From assembly GCF_044502415.1 (NCBI RefSeq), contig NZ_CP172402.1: a DNA stretch of 64,000 nucleotides; one strand, written 5' to 3'. Below the pieces are notes generated by a model. It was not told the origin of the DNA. It worked only from the letters and a program-made list of their open reading frames with translations, and made no database searches. Shown piece after piece: positions 26,935-33,678 of the stretch; the first letter of the stretch is position 1, and each line of letters opens with the position of its first letter. This DNA comes from Haloimpatiens lingqiaonensis (lineage in GTDB: Bacteria; Bacillota; Clostridia; Clostridiales; Clostridiaceae). The position numbers were made by a program, and so were the translations under genes.

Positions 26935-27254
26935 TTTAATGCCCCCTTTTGAAATATATTGAAATTTATTAATGTCAATATACCATATTATCAAAAATAT
27001 GTCAACTATGTAAAATAAATTATTAGAAAATTTTACATTTATTATTCGTATTATTTTTAAATAGTTTAAATTATATAAAAAAAACATGCATTTTAACTGT
27101 TTTAAATATAGTACAGTAAAATTTTTAGCTATATATGAAGTTTTTTACAACACAACACCATAATTATGAAGTATTTTATTCATAATTTACTGGAAATTCA
27201 AATATTTAATTTCCAGTAGAAATTTATATATTAAATGTTTAATTTTCACATTAA

Positions 27255-27312
27255 ATACTGGCTTTTCATGGTTATAAAATAAAACTACAAAATTTATATG
27301 CGAAAGTTCAGT
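27255..27312. repeat. MITE-like element, minimal copy
   Basis: Only about 58 bp: left arm CTTTTCATGGTTATAAAATA, right arm AATTTATATGCGAAAGTTCAG. The two arms of the family are almost directly joined with no insert. Confidence 0.6.
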
Positions 27313-27548
27313 TACTTATTATTAACTCCATATGTATTCAAATATCACTATGCAAATACTCAATGGTAATTTATAAAAATACTTGATTTTATAATTAAAT
27401 ACAAAATTTATACTTTATTAAAAACCCATAGATAAATTTTAATGAAATATAAATAAAATAAACTCTAAATAAGAAATCTAGCCTTCATTTATTATTATTC
27501 CTTGAACACTGCTCATTCATTATTTTAGCTCTATTGAAATCCAATTAA

Positions 27549-27833
27549 TTATTTAACTTTTACAGTTATAAAATATAAATATAAACAGATCTCTAACCTT
27601 CAGATGGAGTTTTTTTACTCCAACTGAAGGTTAGAGATCGTTATCCAGGGACGTAGCTTCCGTTATCTGCCACTTTGTTAGAAGTGGGAGTGTTACGGCA
27701 GGTAGTCATCGGATAAAATTGAAAATACAATTAAAGAAATTCCCTAGGAATCACAAACTTCATTCTACATTTTACATTTAAAACGTTTATTCATCTAATG
27801 TTAAGATTAAAATTTATGTGTAAAAGTTAATTT
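27549..27833. repeat. MITE-like element carrying the full structured repeat
   Basis: Left arm TTATTTAACTTTTACAGTTA and right arm TTATGTGTAAAAGTTAATT. Here CTTTTACA on the left matches TGTAAAAG on the right, again a change kept complementary relative to CTTTCGCA/TGCGAAAG in other copies. The interior is the structured repeat B (27583-27718) plus about 100 bp of unrelated AT-rich DNA. Confidence 0.7.
27583..27718 (+). ncRNA. Structured repeat, full copy B (possible ncRNA, family unidentified)
   Basis: About 136 nt. A perfect 12-bp stem, CTCTAACCTTCA/TGAAGGTTAGAG, encloses an inner ATGGAGT/ACTCCA hairpin. Then an outer stem TTATCC/GGATAA encloses GAC/GTC and CCGT/ACGG helices, with an inner CCACTTTGTTAGAAGTGG hairpin. 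The same nested plan is kept in copy C at 57167. Whether it is transcribed is unknown. It could be a structured RNA such as a guide-RNA scaffold relic, but I cannot assign a family. Confidence 0.5.
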
Positions 27834-27933
27834 AATTAATAATTAAATAGTACAAAATAATTTGAAATAGATTATAATATATTAATATATAAACTATTTT
27901 ATATTATATAAATTAATAGTAAGGAGGCATAAT

Positions 27934-28845
27934 ATGAGTATATTTAAAGGTTCAGGGGTAGCTATAGTAACACCATTCAATGAGGAAGGTGTAGATTTTC
28001 AAAGTTTAGGCAATTTACTAGACTGGCACATAGAAAATGGTACCGATGCTATAATTGTATGTGGCACTACCGGTGAAGCTAGCACCATGACTTTAGAAGA
28101 AAGAAAAGCAACTATAAAATTTACAGTAGATAGACTAAATAAAAAGATACCTGTAATAGCTGGTACAGGAAGCAATAACACTGCTGCTTCTATAGAAATG
28201 AGTAAATGGGCTGAAAGTATAGGAGTAGATGGACTTCTTGTAATAACTCCTTATTACAATAAAACCACACAGAGGGGGCTTGTAAAGCATTTTGAAGCCA
28301 TTGCAAACAGTGTACAGACTCCAATTATAATATACAATGTTCCAGGAAGAACTGGTATGAATATACTTCCTGCTACACTAAAAAAACTTTGTGGACACAA
28401 GAATATAGTAGCTGTTAAAGAGGCTAGTGGTGATATAAGCCAAATAGCCAAAATTAAAGCTCTTTGTGGAGATGAATTAGACATTTATTCTGGTAATGAC
28501 GACCAAATAATACCTATTTTATCTTTAGGCGGTATAGGCGTAATATCTGTCCTTGCAAATGTAATTCCAAAAGAAGTTCATGATATGTGTTATGCATATT
28601 TAAATGGCGACGTTAAAGAAGCTCTAGATATACAATTAAAATCTCTAGATCTTGCTAACAATTTATTTATAGAAACTAATCCTATTCCAGTAAAAACTGC
28701 TGTTAACCTTTTAGGAATGAATGCAGGACACTTAAGACTTCCTTTATGTGATATGGAAGAAAGCAACCTTAACAAATTAAAGAAAGCAATGACATCTTAT
28801 GGACTTACTTTAAAGCAATTTGGTAATATGTCAAGAACAAAATAA
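27934..28845 (+). CDS. dapA: 4-hydroxy-tetrahydrodipicolinate synthase
   Basis: Condenses pyruvate with aspartate semialdehyde, the first committed step of the diaminopimelate/lysine branch, cytosolic. 303 residues of TIM-barrel type. Motifs: GTTGEASTMTLEE (phosphate/pyruvate loop), YYNKTTQRGLVKHFEAI, YNVPGRTGMN (catalytic Tyr), and Schiff-base lysine in IVAVKEASGD (about 161). ATG follows AAGGAGG at good spacing. dapB should be the next gene, but an IS110-type element now separates them, so dapB may rely on a new or read-through promoter. In spore formers the product also feeds dipicolinate. Confidence 0.96.
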   Translation: MSIFKGSGVAIVTPFNEEGVDFQSLGNLLDWHIENGTDAIIVCGTTGEASTMTLEERKATIKFTVDRLNKKIPVIAGTGSNNTAASIEMSKWAESIGVDGLLVITPYYNKTTQRGLVKHFEAIANSVQTPIIIYNVPGRTGMNILPATLKKLCGHKNIVAVKEASGDISQIAKIKALCGDELDIYSGNDDQIIPILSLGGIGVISVLANVIPKEVHDMCYAYLNGDVKEALDIQLKSLDLANNLFIETNPIPVKTAVNLLGMNAGHLRLPLCDMEESNLNKLKKAMTSYGLTLKQFGNMSRTK

Positions 28846-28932
28846 AAGAAAAATGAAATGATTTCTTTAAAAAAGGGTAACCTTAACAAGCATACAGTCC
28901 AATAAGAATGTATGTTTGTATAATTATGAAAT

Positions 28933-30207
28933 TTAATCTACTCTATTTGAAGAGTAGAGCTGATTTTTAGCCAGCAATCCAAAAATCATACGAATTAATT
29001 TACGAGATGTTAGTGCGAGTGCCCGTTTGTGCTGATGTGTAGTTACTTCAGCAAATTTTTTCTGATAGAACTTTTGATATTCAGGAATATGGCAAACGAC
29101 ACTTCCTGCTGCTTCTATCAGATAATAGCGTAAATAACGGTTACCAGCTTTGTTCATAGGTGTATTTTCAGCTTTAAAGCCTCCAGATTGATTTTCTTTC
29201 CACACGATGCCAGCATATTTAGCAATGGCATCATTATTAGGAAAGGCATGCACACTTCCTAATTCAGCAAGAATGCCACTGGAGTAAACAGGACCAAAAC
29301 CTGGGATAGACATTAATATTTGATATTCCACAGGGTTCATTCCCATAACAGCTTTTTCAATAGCTTTGTTAATTGCTTTAAGTTCTTTATCAAAAGCTTG
29401 AATACAGTTGAAAGAACAAGCAATAGAGGTTGTTAATGGCTCATACAAACATTTATCAAGACGGTATGAATTACGTGCCGCCTGCTGTAGAATTTCAGCA
29501 GTTATCTGAGGATTAGAAATCCTTTTACGACTTTTTCTACTGACGAAGTCAACAAGTTCTTCAATTGAAGTATTTGCAATATCTTCAGAAGATAGAAATT
29601 CAGTAAGTATTGAAGATGCGGTAGCACCATATTTATTAGAAAAAGGATGATCTTCTCCTTGTAACAAAGCGAATTCGCTGAACTTAAGAAATACATTGGA
29701 TAACATGTAAGTCTTTTCTCTGGTTAAGCATTCAACTATATGAAGCCTATGTCTTGTAAGCCTTTGAAGAGCAAGATATTGAGAACCTCGCCAAGGCTCA
29801 GTATGAATTCTGCCAACTCTTGCAAAGTCAGCAATGACAAAAGAATCAACGCCATCATTTTTATCAAGAGAGTTGAAGGAGTCTTTGTAGTTAGCGACTT
29901 CCTTAGGGTTCAAACAGTAGACATATGGTTTGTAAGGTATAAGTTTTTCACTTGCAGATAAAAAATTTGCAATATGTACACCATAAAACGAAGTAGATTC
30001 TAAGCCAATTATGACAGTTTTAAAGGTACTATTGCTAAGTATATCAACAAGAATAGCTTCCAATTGATCTGCACCAGATTGCGTGTTAGGAACAGGCTTC
30101 ATTTTAATTAAAAATTCCTGTTCAAAATTAATTGCAGAGACAACGTTTTGTCTCGCACCAATATCAATACCAACAAATAGAGTTGATAAGTAATCTACTT
30201 TCTTCAT
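28933..30207 (-). CDS. IS110-family DEDD transposase/recombinase
   Basis: 424 residues. The N-terminal RuvC-like DEDD domain starts LFVGIDIGARQNVVSAI (first Asp, about 15), with GLESTSFYGVH (Glu, about 67) and DGVDSFVIADFARVG (Asp pair, about 118-126). The C-terminal Transposase_20 domain has SIPGFGPVYSSGILAELG and ENQSGGF, whose Ser (about 337) is the expected covalent nucleophile, then NKAGNRYLRYYLIEAAG. The protein looks intact and active. IS110 recombinases use a bridge RNA to choose donor and target. It is transcribed against dapA/dapB. Start ATG with GGTGGTG upstream. Confidence 0.93.
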   Translation of the reverse strand: MKKVDYLSTLFVGIDIGARQNVVSAINFEQEFLIKMKPVPNTQSGADQLEAILVDILSNSTFKTVIIGLESTSFYGVHIANFLSASEKLIPYKPYVYCLNPKEVANYKDSFNSLDKNDGVDSFVIADFARVGRIHTEPWRGSQYLALQRLTRHRLHIVECLTREKTYMLSNVFLKFSEFALLQGEDHPFSNKYGATASSILTEFLSSEDIANTSIEELVDFVSRKSRKRISNPQITAEILQQAARNSYRLDKCLYEPLTTSIACSFNCIQAFDKELKAINKAIEKAVMGMNPVEYQILMSIPGFGPVYSSGILAELGSVHAFPNNDAIAKYAGIVWKENQSGGFKAENTPMNKAGNRYLRYYLIEAAGSVVCHIPEYQKFYQKKFAEVTTHQHKRALALTSRKLIRMIFGLLAKNQLYSSNRVD

Positions 30208-30560
30208 GAAATCACCACCTTTCGAGAGTAATGAGGAAACTTACAAAGGAATTATCCTAATCCAGAGCACTGACTGCACCCTCGCGTAATCAGCATTCAT
30301 CCATGCGAAATACCTTGCTGGTGGCTACGAATGGAGATGCAACATTTGTGTAAGCAGAATGTGATACTCTGGTCAGGCTGCAAGCTTAATAGGCAATAAC
30401 AATAAGTTTTGCAGGAGGAAAAAAGCAGTAACCTTTGCTAAAGTTCCGTTAGGACTATTTTAACATTAGGAAATTCCTTTATAAACAGTTAAATGAAATC
30501 TGTACAGATTGGAAAGTAGAATAGACAGCAACTATGGAATTGGGAGAATCCCCACAGAAA
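30208..30560 (-). ncRNA. Candidate bridge RNA region of the IS110 element
   Basis: The 5' non-coding end of the element, on the transposase strand. It is GC-richer than surrounding intergenic DNA and has helices such as GCATTCATCCATGC (30291-30304) and CACCAGCAAGG opposite CCTTGCTGGTGG. The position and size fit the bridge RNA of IS110 elements, whose loops base-pair with target and donor ends. This is inferred from family knowledge. I have not derived a fold or guide pairs. Confidence 0.45.
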
Positions 30561-30601
30561 AACATAGATACTTTCTTATCTATACTAAAATATAAAAATA
30601 A

Positions 30602-30640
30602 ATAAGTTTATAGTCAGTTAAATGACTGCTATAAACTTAT
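30602..30640. promoter_or_regulatory. Hairpin just upstream of dapB
   Basis: ATAAGTTTATAG and CTATAAACTTAT form a 12-bp perfect stem with an inner CAGT/ACTG helix. There is no T run, and the dapB ribosome site GAGGAGG follows 7 nt later (30646-30652). It may be a relic of the dapA-dapB spacer, a protective 5' hairpin, or the IS110 target palindrome. An 11-nt repeat CAGTTAAATGA is shared with 30486-30496 inside the element. Confidence 0.6.
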
Positions 30641-30659
30641 TATACGAGGAGGAATAAAA

Positions 30660-30932
30660 ATGACAAAAATATTATTAAGCGGCTGTAATGGGAAAATGGG
30701 TAAAATGATTTCTCAAACGGTTACTAATCTTAAAGACTTAGAAATATGCGGCGGCATAGATAAAAATACAGATAAAAATTTCAATTACCCTGTATTTAAT
30801 AGTATTAATGACTGCCATTTAGATTTCCATGTAATTTTAGATTTTTCTAGAGCAGATGCATTAGATTCACTATTGAATTATGCTGAAGAAAAAAACAAAC
30901 CATTAGTTTTATGTACTACAGGATACTCAGAG
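30660..30932 (+). CDS. dapB: 4-hydroxy-tetrahydrodipicolinate reductase, 5' exon
   Basis: N-terminal 91 codons of DapB: the NAD(P)H-binding ILLSGCNGKMGKMISQTV and ILDFSRADALDSLLNYA, then LVLCTTGYSE. DapB reduces the DapA product in lysine/DAP synthesis. The genomic frame continues only seven more codons (VTNSYK-stop at 30953) into the inserted IStron. Joined to the 3' exon at 32954 after removal of 30933-32953, the reading frame gives a complete 251-residue enzyme. Without splicing the protein is truncated and inactive. Start ATG with GAGGAGG at 30646. Confidence 0.9.
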
Positions 30933-30939
30933 GTAACTA

Positions 30940-31500
30940 ACAGTTACAAATAAGTTATAAAAAGTTATAATTCTCTGTAAAGTTTTACAACTTTTAACTT
31001 AGAAAATTGTTGACAGCCTCCCATGTTCGTAAAGAGCATGGAGTGATGTATTAAATACATCCAAAATCCTTTGAATTGCTGGAAACCCCTAAAGCTAACT
31101 AAACTACAACGCAAGGATGAAAAAGGCCTAGGCGTGATAGTTGCGAAAGCGGAAAAAATTAGTTAGATAGCATAAGGTTAAATCCTAAGTGCGCCAATCT
31201 TATGGTTAAAAACCGTTAGGTTGCGATAATGGGCAATCAGCAGGTAAGCCTCGAAAAGAGGAAACTTCAACGACTATCCTGTGATGGGAGTACACTACAA
31301 GCTATTGGTAGTGGAAGTGGAGGACACCTTATATTAATTGACAATTGACAATGGACAATGGACAATTTAATTGAGGTGATGATATAGTCTACGCTCATAT
31401 GAAAGTATGAGAAGTTCATGAGTTTTACAAGACTTTGAGAACTGCTTAGTATTAGCGATACTGGGTGAATATGCATAAAACTTGTAAGAAGTTATAAATA
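30940..31500 (+). ncRNA. Group I self-splicing intron core of the IStron
   Basis: P2-like hairpins CTCCCATG ... CATGGAG (31018-31042) and GATGTATTAAATACATC (31044-31061 region). P/P4 strand TTGCTGGAAACCCC (31076-31089). Q/R-type AATCAGCAGGTAAGCC (31235-31250). R element TTCAACGACTA (31266-31276). S element GATATAGTC (31381-31389). P7 pairing GACTA (31272-31276) with TAGTC (31385-31389) is exact. A heptamer ATTGACA array (31335-31366) sits between the two P7 strands, in the P8 part, where extra length is tolerated. These features are diagnostic of a group I ribozyme, probably subgroup IA. Confidence 0.9.
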
Positions 31501-31631
31501 TATAATGCAATCATTAATTTCAATACAGTATAAATTTTTAACTTTAAAATCTAAAATCTTACCACTTTATAGTATTAACTTATAACCTTAGTAATATAGG
31601 GAATAATAATACTAGAAGGTGAGGTGAGATA

Positions 31632-32762
31632 ATGATTAAGGCAATAAAAATAAGATTAAAACCTACTAATGAGCAGGAAATATTAATGTTTAAATCCGTA
31701 GGATGCGCAAGATTTGCTTACAACTGGGGACTTTCAAAATGGGAAGAGATGAACAAAAATGGACTTAAACCCTCAAAGGCAAAAGTAAGATCAGATTTTA
31801 ATAATAGTATTAAAAAGAATAAAGATTATGAGTGGTTAAATGAAGTATCTGCTCAAGTTACACAATATGCCTTTGAAGATTTAAATAGTGCCTATGATAA
31901 TTTCTTTAAAGGATTATCAAAACATCCTAGGTTTAAAACCAAAAGACATTCTAAAAAATCCTTTTATGTTAGATATGATGCCATTAAATTTAACCATGGA
32001 AAAGTCAATATAGAGAAAATAGGTAAAGTTAAGTATAAAACCAATTATAGTATACCCAATTTGCCTAAATATAATAATCCAAGATGCTATTTTGACGGTA
32101 GGTATTGGTATTTAACATTGGGGTTTGAGCACAATGAAAACCAAGTTGAGCTAAATAAAGATTTATCTTTAGGTATTGATTTAGGATTAATGAATTTAGC
32201 CATTGTAAATTGTCTAGAAAAGCCCATTAAAAACATTAATAAGTCTTTAAGAGTTAGAAAGTTAAAAAAGAAATTAAAAAGATTGCAAAGAAAAGTATCA
32301 AGAAAATATGAAGCGAATAGACAGGAAAATAAATTTATAAAAACTAAAAATATATTGAAAACGGAAAGACAAATTAAATTAGTCCATAGAAAATTAAACT
32401 ATATAAGATTAAATCATATTCATCAAGCTACTAATAAAATAGTTAAACTAAGGCCTTATAGAATCGTCATGGAAGATTTAAATATAAGTGGAATGATGAA
32501 AAACAAACACTTAGCAAGGGCAATTCAAGAGCAATGTTTTTATGAATTTATAAGACAAATAAAATACAAATGTGAATTTAATGGAATAGAATTTTTCATG
32601 GCAGATAGATTTTATCCAAGTTCTAAAACTTGTAGCTCTTGTGGAAACATTAAAGAAAATTTAAAGCTAAAAGATAGAATTTATGTATGCCCTAAATGTG
32701 GACTAAAAATAGACAGAGATAAAAACGCTTCAATTAATCTTGGTAACTATAAATTAGCATAA
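31632..32762 (+). CDS. tnpB: TnpB RNA-guided nuclease (IS200/IS605 family OrfB)
   Basis: 376 residues, full length. Wedge/REC-like N-terminal part with AFEDLNSAYDNFFKGL. The RuvC domain has LGIDLGLMNLAIV (catalytic Asp, about 185), VMEDLNISGMM (catalytic Glu, about 280), a treble zinc motif CSSCGNIKENLKLKD ... YVCPKCG (about 335-360) and DRDKNASINLG (final Asp). The protein appears intact, so nuclease activity is expected. TnpB uses an omega RNA from its own 3' end to cut matching DNA and promote transposon retention. ATG follows AAGGTGAGGT. Located wholly inside the intron. Confidence 0.95.
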   Translation: MIKAIKIRLKPTNEQEILMFKSVGCARFAYNWGLSKWEEMNKNGLKPSKAKVRSDFNNSIKKNKDYEWLNEVSAQVTQYAFEDLNSAYDNFFKGLSKHPRFKTKRHSKKSFYVRYDAIKFNHGKVNIEKIGKVKYKTNYSIPNLPKYNNPRCYFDGRYWYLTLGFEHNENQVELNKDLSLGIDLGLMNLAIVNCLEKPIKNINKSLRVRKLKKKLKRLQRKVSRKYEANRQENKFIKTKNILKTERQIKLVHRKLNYIRLNHIHQATNKIVKLRPYRIVMEDLNISGMMKNKHLARAIQEQCFYEFIRQIKYKCEFNGIEFFMADRFYPSSKTCSSCGNIKENLKLKDRIYVCPKCGLKIDRDKNASINLGNYKLA

Positions 32763-32953
32763 TATCACCTAAAAGATAATGCTAATGTGTACCCTGCGTT
32801 GTGGGGGAATTCAAGTCCTAGGAGAGTTACACAAACTAGAGTAGAATAATTAATTATTCAAAATAGAACTCTATGAGCAGGAAATGTTATTTGGTAACGA
32901 ATAACGCAAGTAAAATTTATATATTTATAACTTTTTATAAGTTTTATGCAACG
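32763..32953 (+). ncRNA. Predicted omega RNA scaffold / right end of IStron
   Basis: About 190 nt between the tnpB stop and the 3' splice site, with several short helices (GTGTACCCTGCG ... GTGGGGG; GGAATTCAAGTCC; GTTATTTGGTAACGAATAAC; AACTTTTTATAAGTT). In TnpB systems the omega RNA covers the end of tnpB and the right end, and its guide is the DNA just outside, here GAACAGATTGACAAAAT of dapB. The same right end must also form the intron 3' splice site, so RNA guide and intron compete for one sequence. Inferred from family knowledge. Confidence 0.65.
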
Positions 32954-33436
32954 GAACAGATTGACAAAATAAATGAATACAGTAAAAGAATTCCTATTTT
33001 CCGTTCAGCTAACATGTCCATAGGAATAAATGTTATAAACAATGTACTAAGAAATATAAGTGCTCTACTTTATGAAGATTTTGATATAGAAATAATTGAA
33101 AAACATCACAATCAAAAGGTAGATGCACCAAGTGGTACTGCCCTTCTTTTAGGAGATACCATAAGGGAATCCATAAAAGAAGAAACTGAATATAAATTTG
33201 GCAGAAGTGGAATTTCTAAAAGAGAAGAAAAAGAAATAGGTGTTCACGCTATAAGAGGCGGTTCTATAGTTGGAGAACATGAGGTTATATTTGCAGGTAA
33301 TGGAGAAATTATAGAGCTTAAACATACAGCTCTTTCTAGAGAAGTTTTTGCAGTAGGAGCTCTTAAGGCATGTAAGTTTATATGCGGAAAAACTCCAGGA
33401 CTTTACTCCATGGACCACGTTTTAAGTACAAAATAA
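32954..33436 (+). CDS. dapB: 4-hydroxy-tetrahydrodipicolinate reductase, 3' exon
   Basis: C-terminal 160 codons of DapB, beginning EQIDKINEYSKRIPIFRSANMSIG. It contains the catalytic signature EKHHNQKVDAPSGTAL (His pair and Lys) and the C-terminal HTALSREVFAVGALKA. The open frame extends upstream into the IStron to an ATG at 32873, but those 27 residues have no DapB character and come from the transposon end. Splicing at 32953/32954 rejoins it to codon 91. The 22-residue spacing between TTG and NMS in the joined product matches that of other DapB proteins I know. Confidence 0.9.
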   Translation, partial: EQIDKINEYSKRIPIFRSANMSIGINVINNVLRNISALLYEDFDIEIIEKHHNQKVDAPSGTALLLGDTIRESIKEETEYKFGRSGISKREEKEIGVHAIRGGSIVGEHEVIFAGNGEIIELKHTALSREVFAVGALKACKFICGKTPGLYSMDHVLSTK

Positions 33437-33678
33437 ATATAAATTGCGACGCAATTTTATAATTGACAATGGACAATTGACAATGGACAATTGACAATGG
33501 ACAATGAATGAAGTTTTTCTTACAGAAAAACTAAAATTTTAAAAGACCTAAACATAGAATTTATCTATATTTAGGTCTTTTTCTGTTTTTAATTTTAGTT
33601 TTGCATTAGCAAAACATCCATAATTGTCAACTGTCAACTGTCAATTGTCAATTATAAGAATGTTGCGTCGCAACATTC
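33437..33678. terminator. Mirror-symmetric 3' unit with bidirectional terminator
   Basis: The whole gap between convergent dapB and the aminotransferase is a large imperfect palindrome. Left: AAATTGCGACGCAATTTT hairpin, then six ATTGACA/ATGGACA heptamers. Centre: terminator AAAGACCTAAA ... TTTAGGTCTTT (33542-33581). Right: heptamers in inverse orientation (TGTCAAT/TGTCAAC, 33616-33652), then AATGTTGCGTCGCAACATT (33658-33676). It should terminate transcription from both sides. Confidence 0.75.

Larger units (their letters stand above)
26935..27933. other. Repeat-rich divergent intergenic region
   Basis: About 1 kb between divergent oppA paralogue 3 and dapA. It holds a short MITE copy (27255-27312) and a long one (27549-27833) carrying the structured repeat. 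The rest is AT-rich without gene signal. The dapA ribosome site AAGGAGGC is at 27922. I looked for a lysine riboswitch upstream of dapA and did not recognise one. Confidence 0.6.
28860..30600 (-). mobile_element. IS110-family insertion sequence between dapA and dapB
   Basis: A transposase gene of IS110 type lies opposite to the dap operon, with about 390 nt of non-coding DNA on its 5' side and only 70-90 nt on its 3' side. There are no long terminal inverted repeats, as expected for IS110. Exact ends cannot be fixed without an empty site, so the limits given are estimates between the dapA stop and the hairpin at 30602. The long 5' non-coding side points to the IS110 group (not IS1111) arrangement, with a 5' bridge RNA. 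Confidence 0.85.
30933..32953 (+). mobile_element. IStron (group I intron + TnpB transposon) inside dapB
   Basis: A 2,021-nt insertion precisely interrupting dapB. It contains a group I intron core at its 5' side, a TnpB gene, and a non-coding 3' end. Terminal regions share a 16-bp inverted repeat: TTATAAAAAGTTATAA at 30955-30970, and its complement at 32925-32940. The last base before the 3' exon is G, as required for group I omegaG. The borders GAG|GTAA and AACG|GAA are ambiguous by one base each side. An alternative 5' splice after the T at 30938 would also keep frame, adding Val-Thr. No TnpA is present, so movement would need a transposase in trans. Confidence 0.92.

Noticed and set aside
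25237..27087. 616-residue form of OppA paralogue 3
   Set aside because: The additional N-terminus is AT-rich intergenic translation; a TTG start with a good ribosome site gives the proper signal peptide.
27850..27933. Lysine riboswitch before dapA
   Set aside because: I looked for L-box features and found none in the short leader.
31267..31476. Minus-strand 69-codon frame inside the intron
   Set aside because: It overlaps the R and S core elements of the ribozyme and has no family resemblance or ribosome site.
32873..32953. ATG at 32873 as a separate start for the dapB 3' part
   Set aside because: The 27 residues are transposon end sequence, and the product would lack the nucleotide-binding domain.
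30660..33436. dapB as an ordinary pseudogene disrupted by an insertion sequence
   Set aside because: The insert has group I intron core motifs and the exons rejoin exactly in frame, so splicing is the better explanation.
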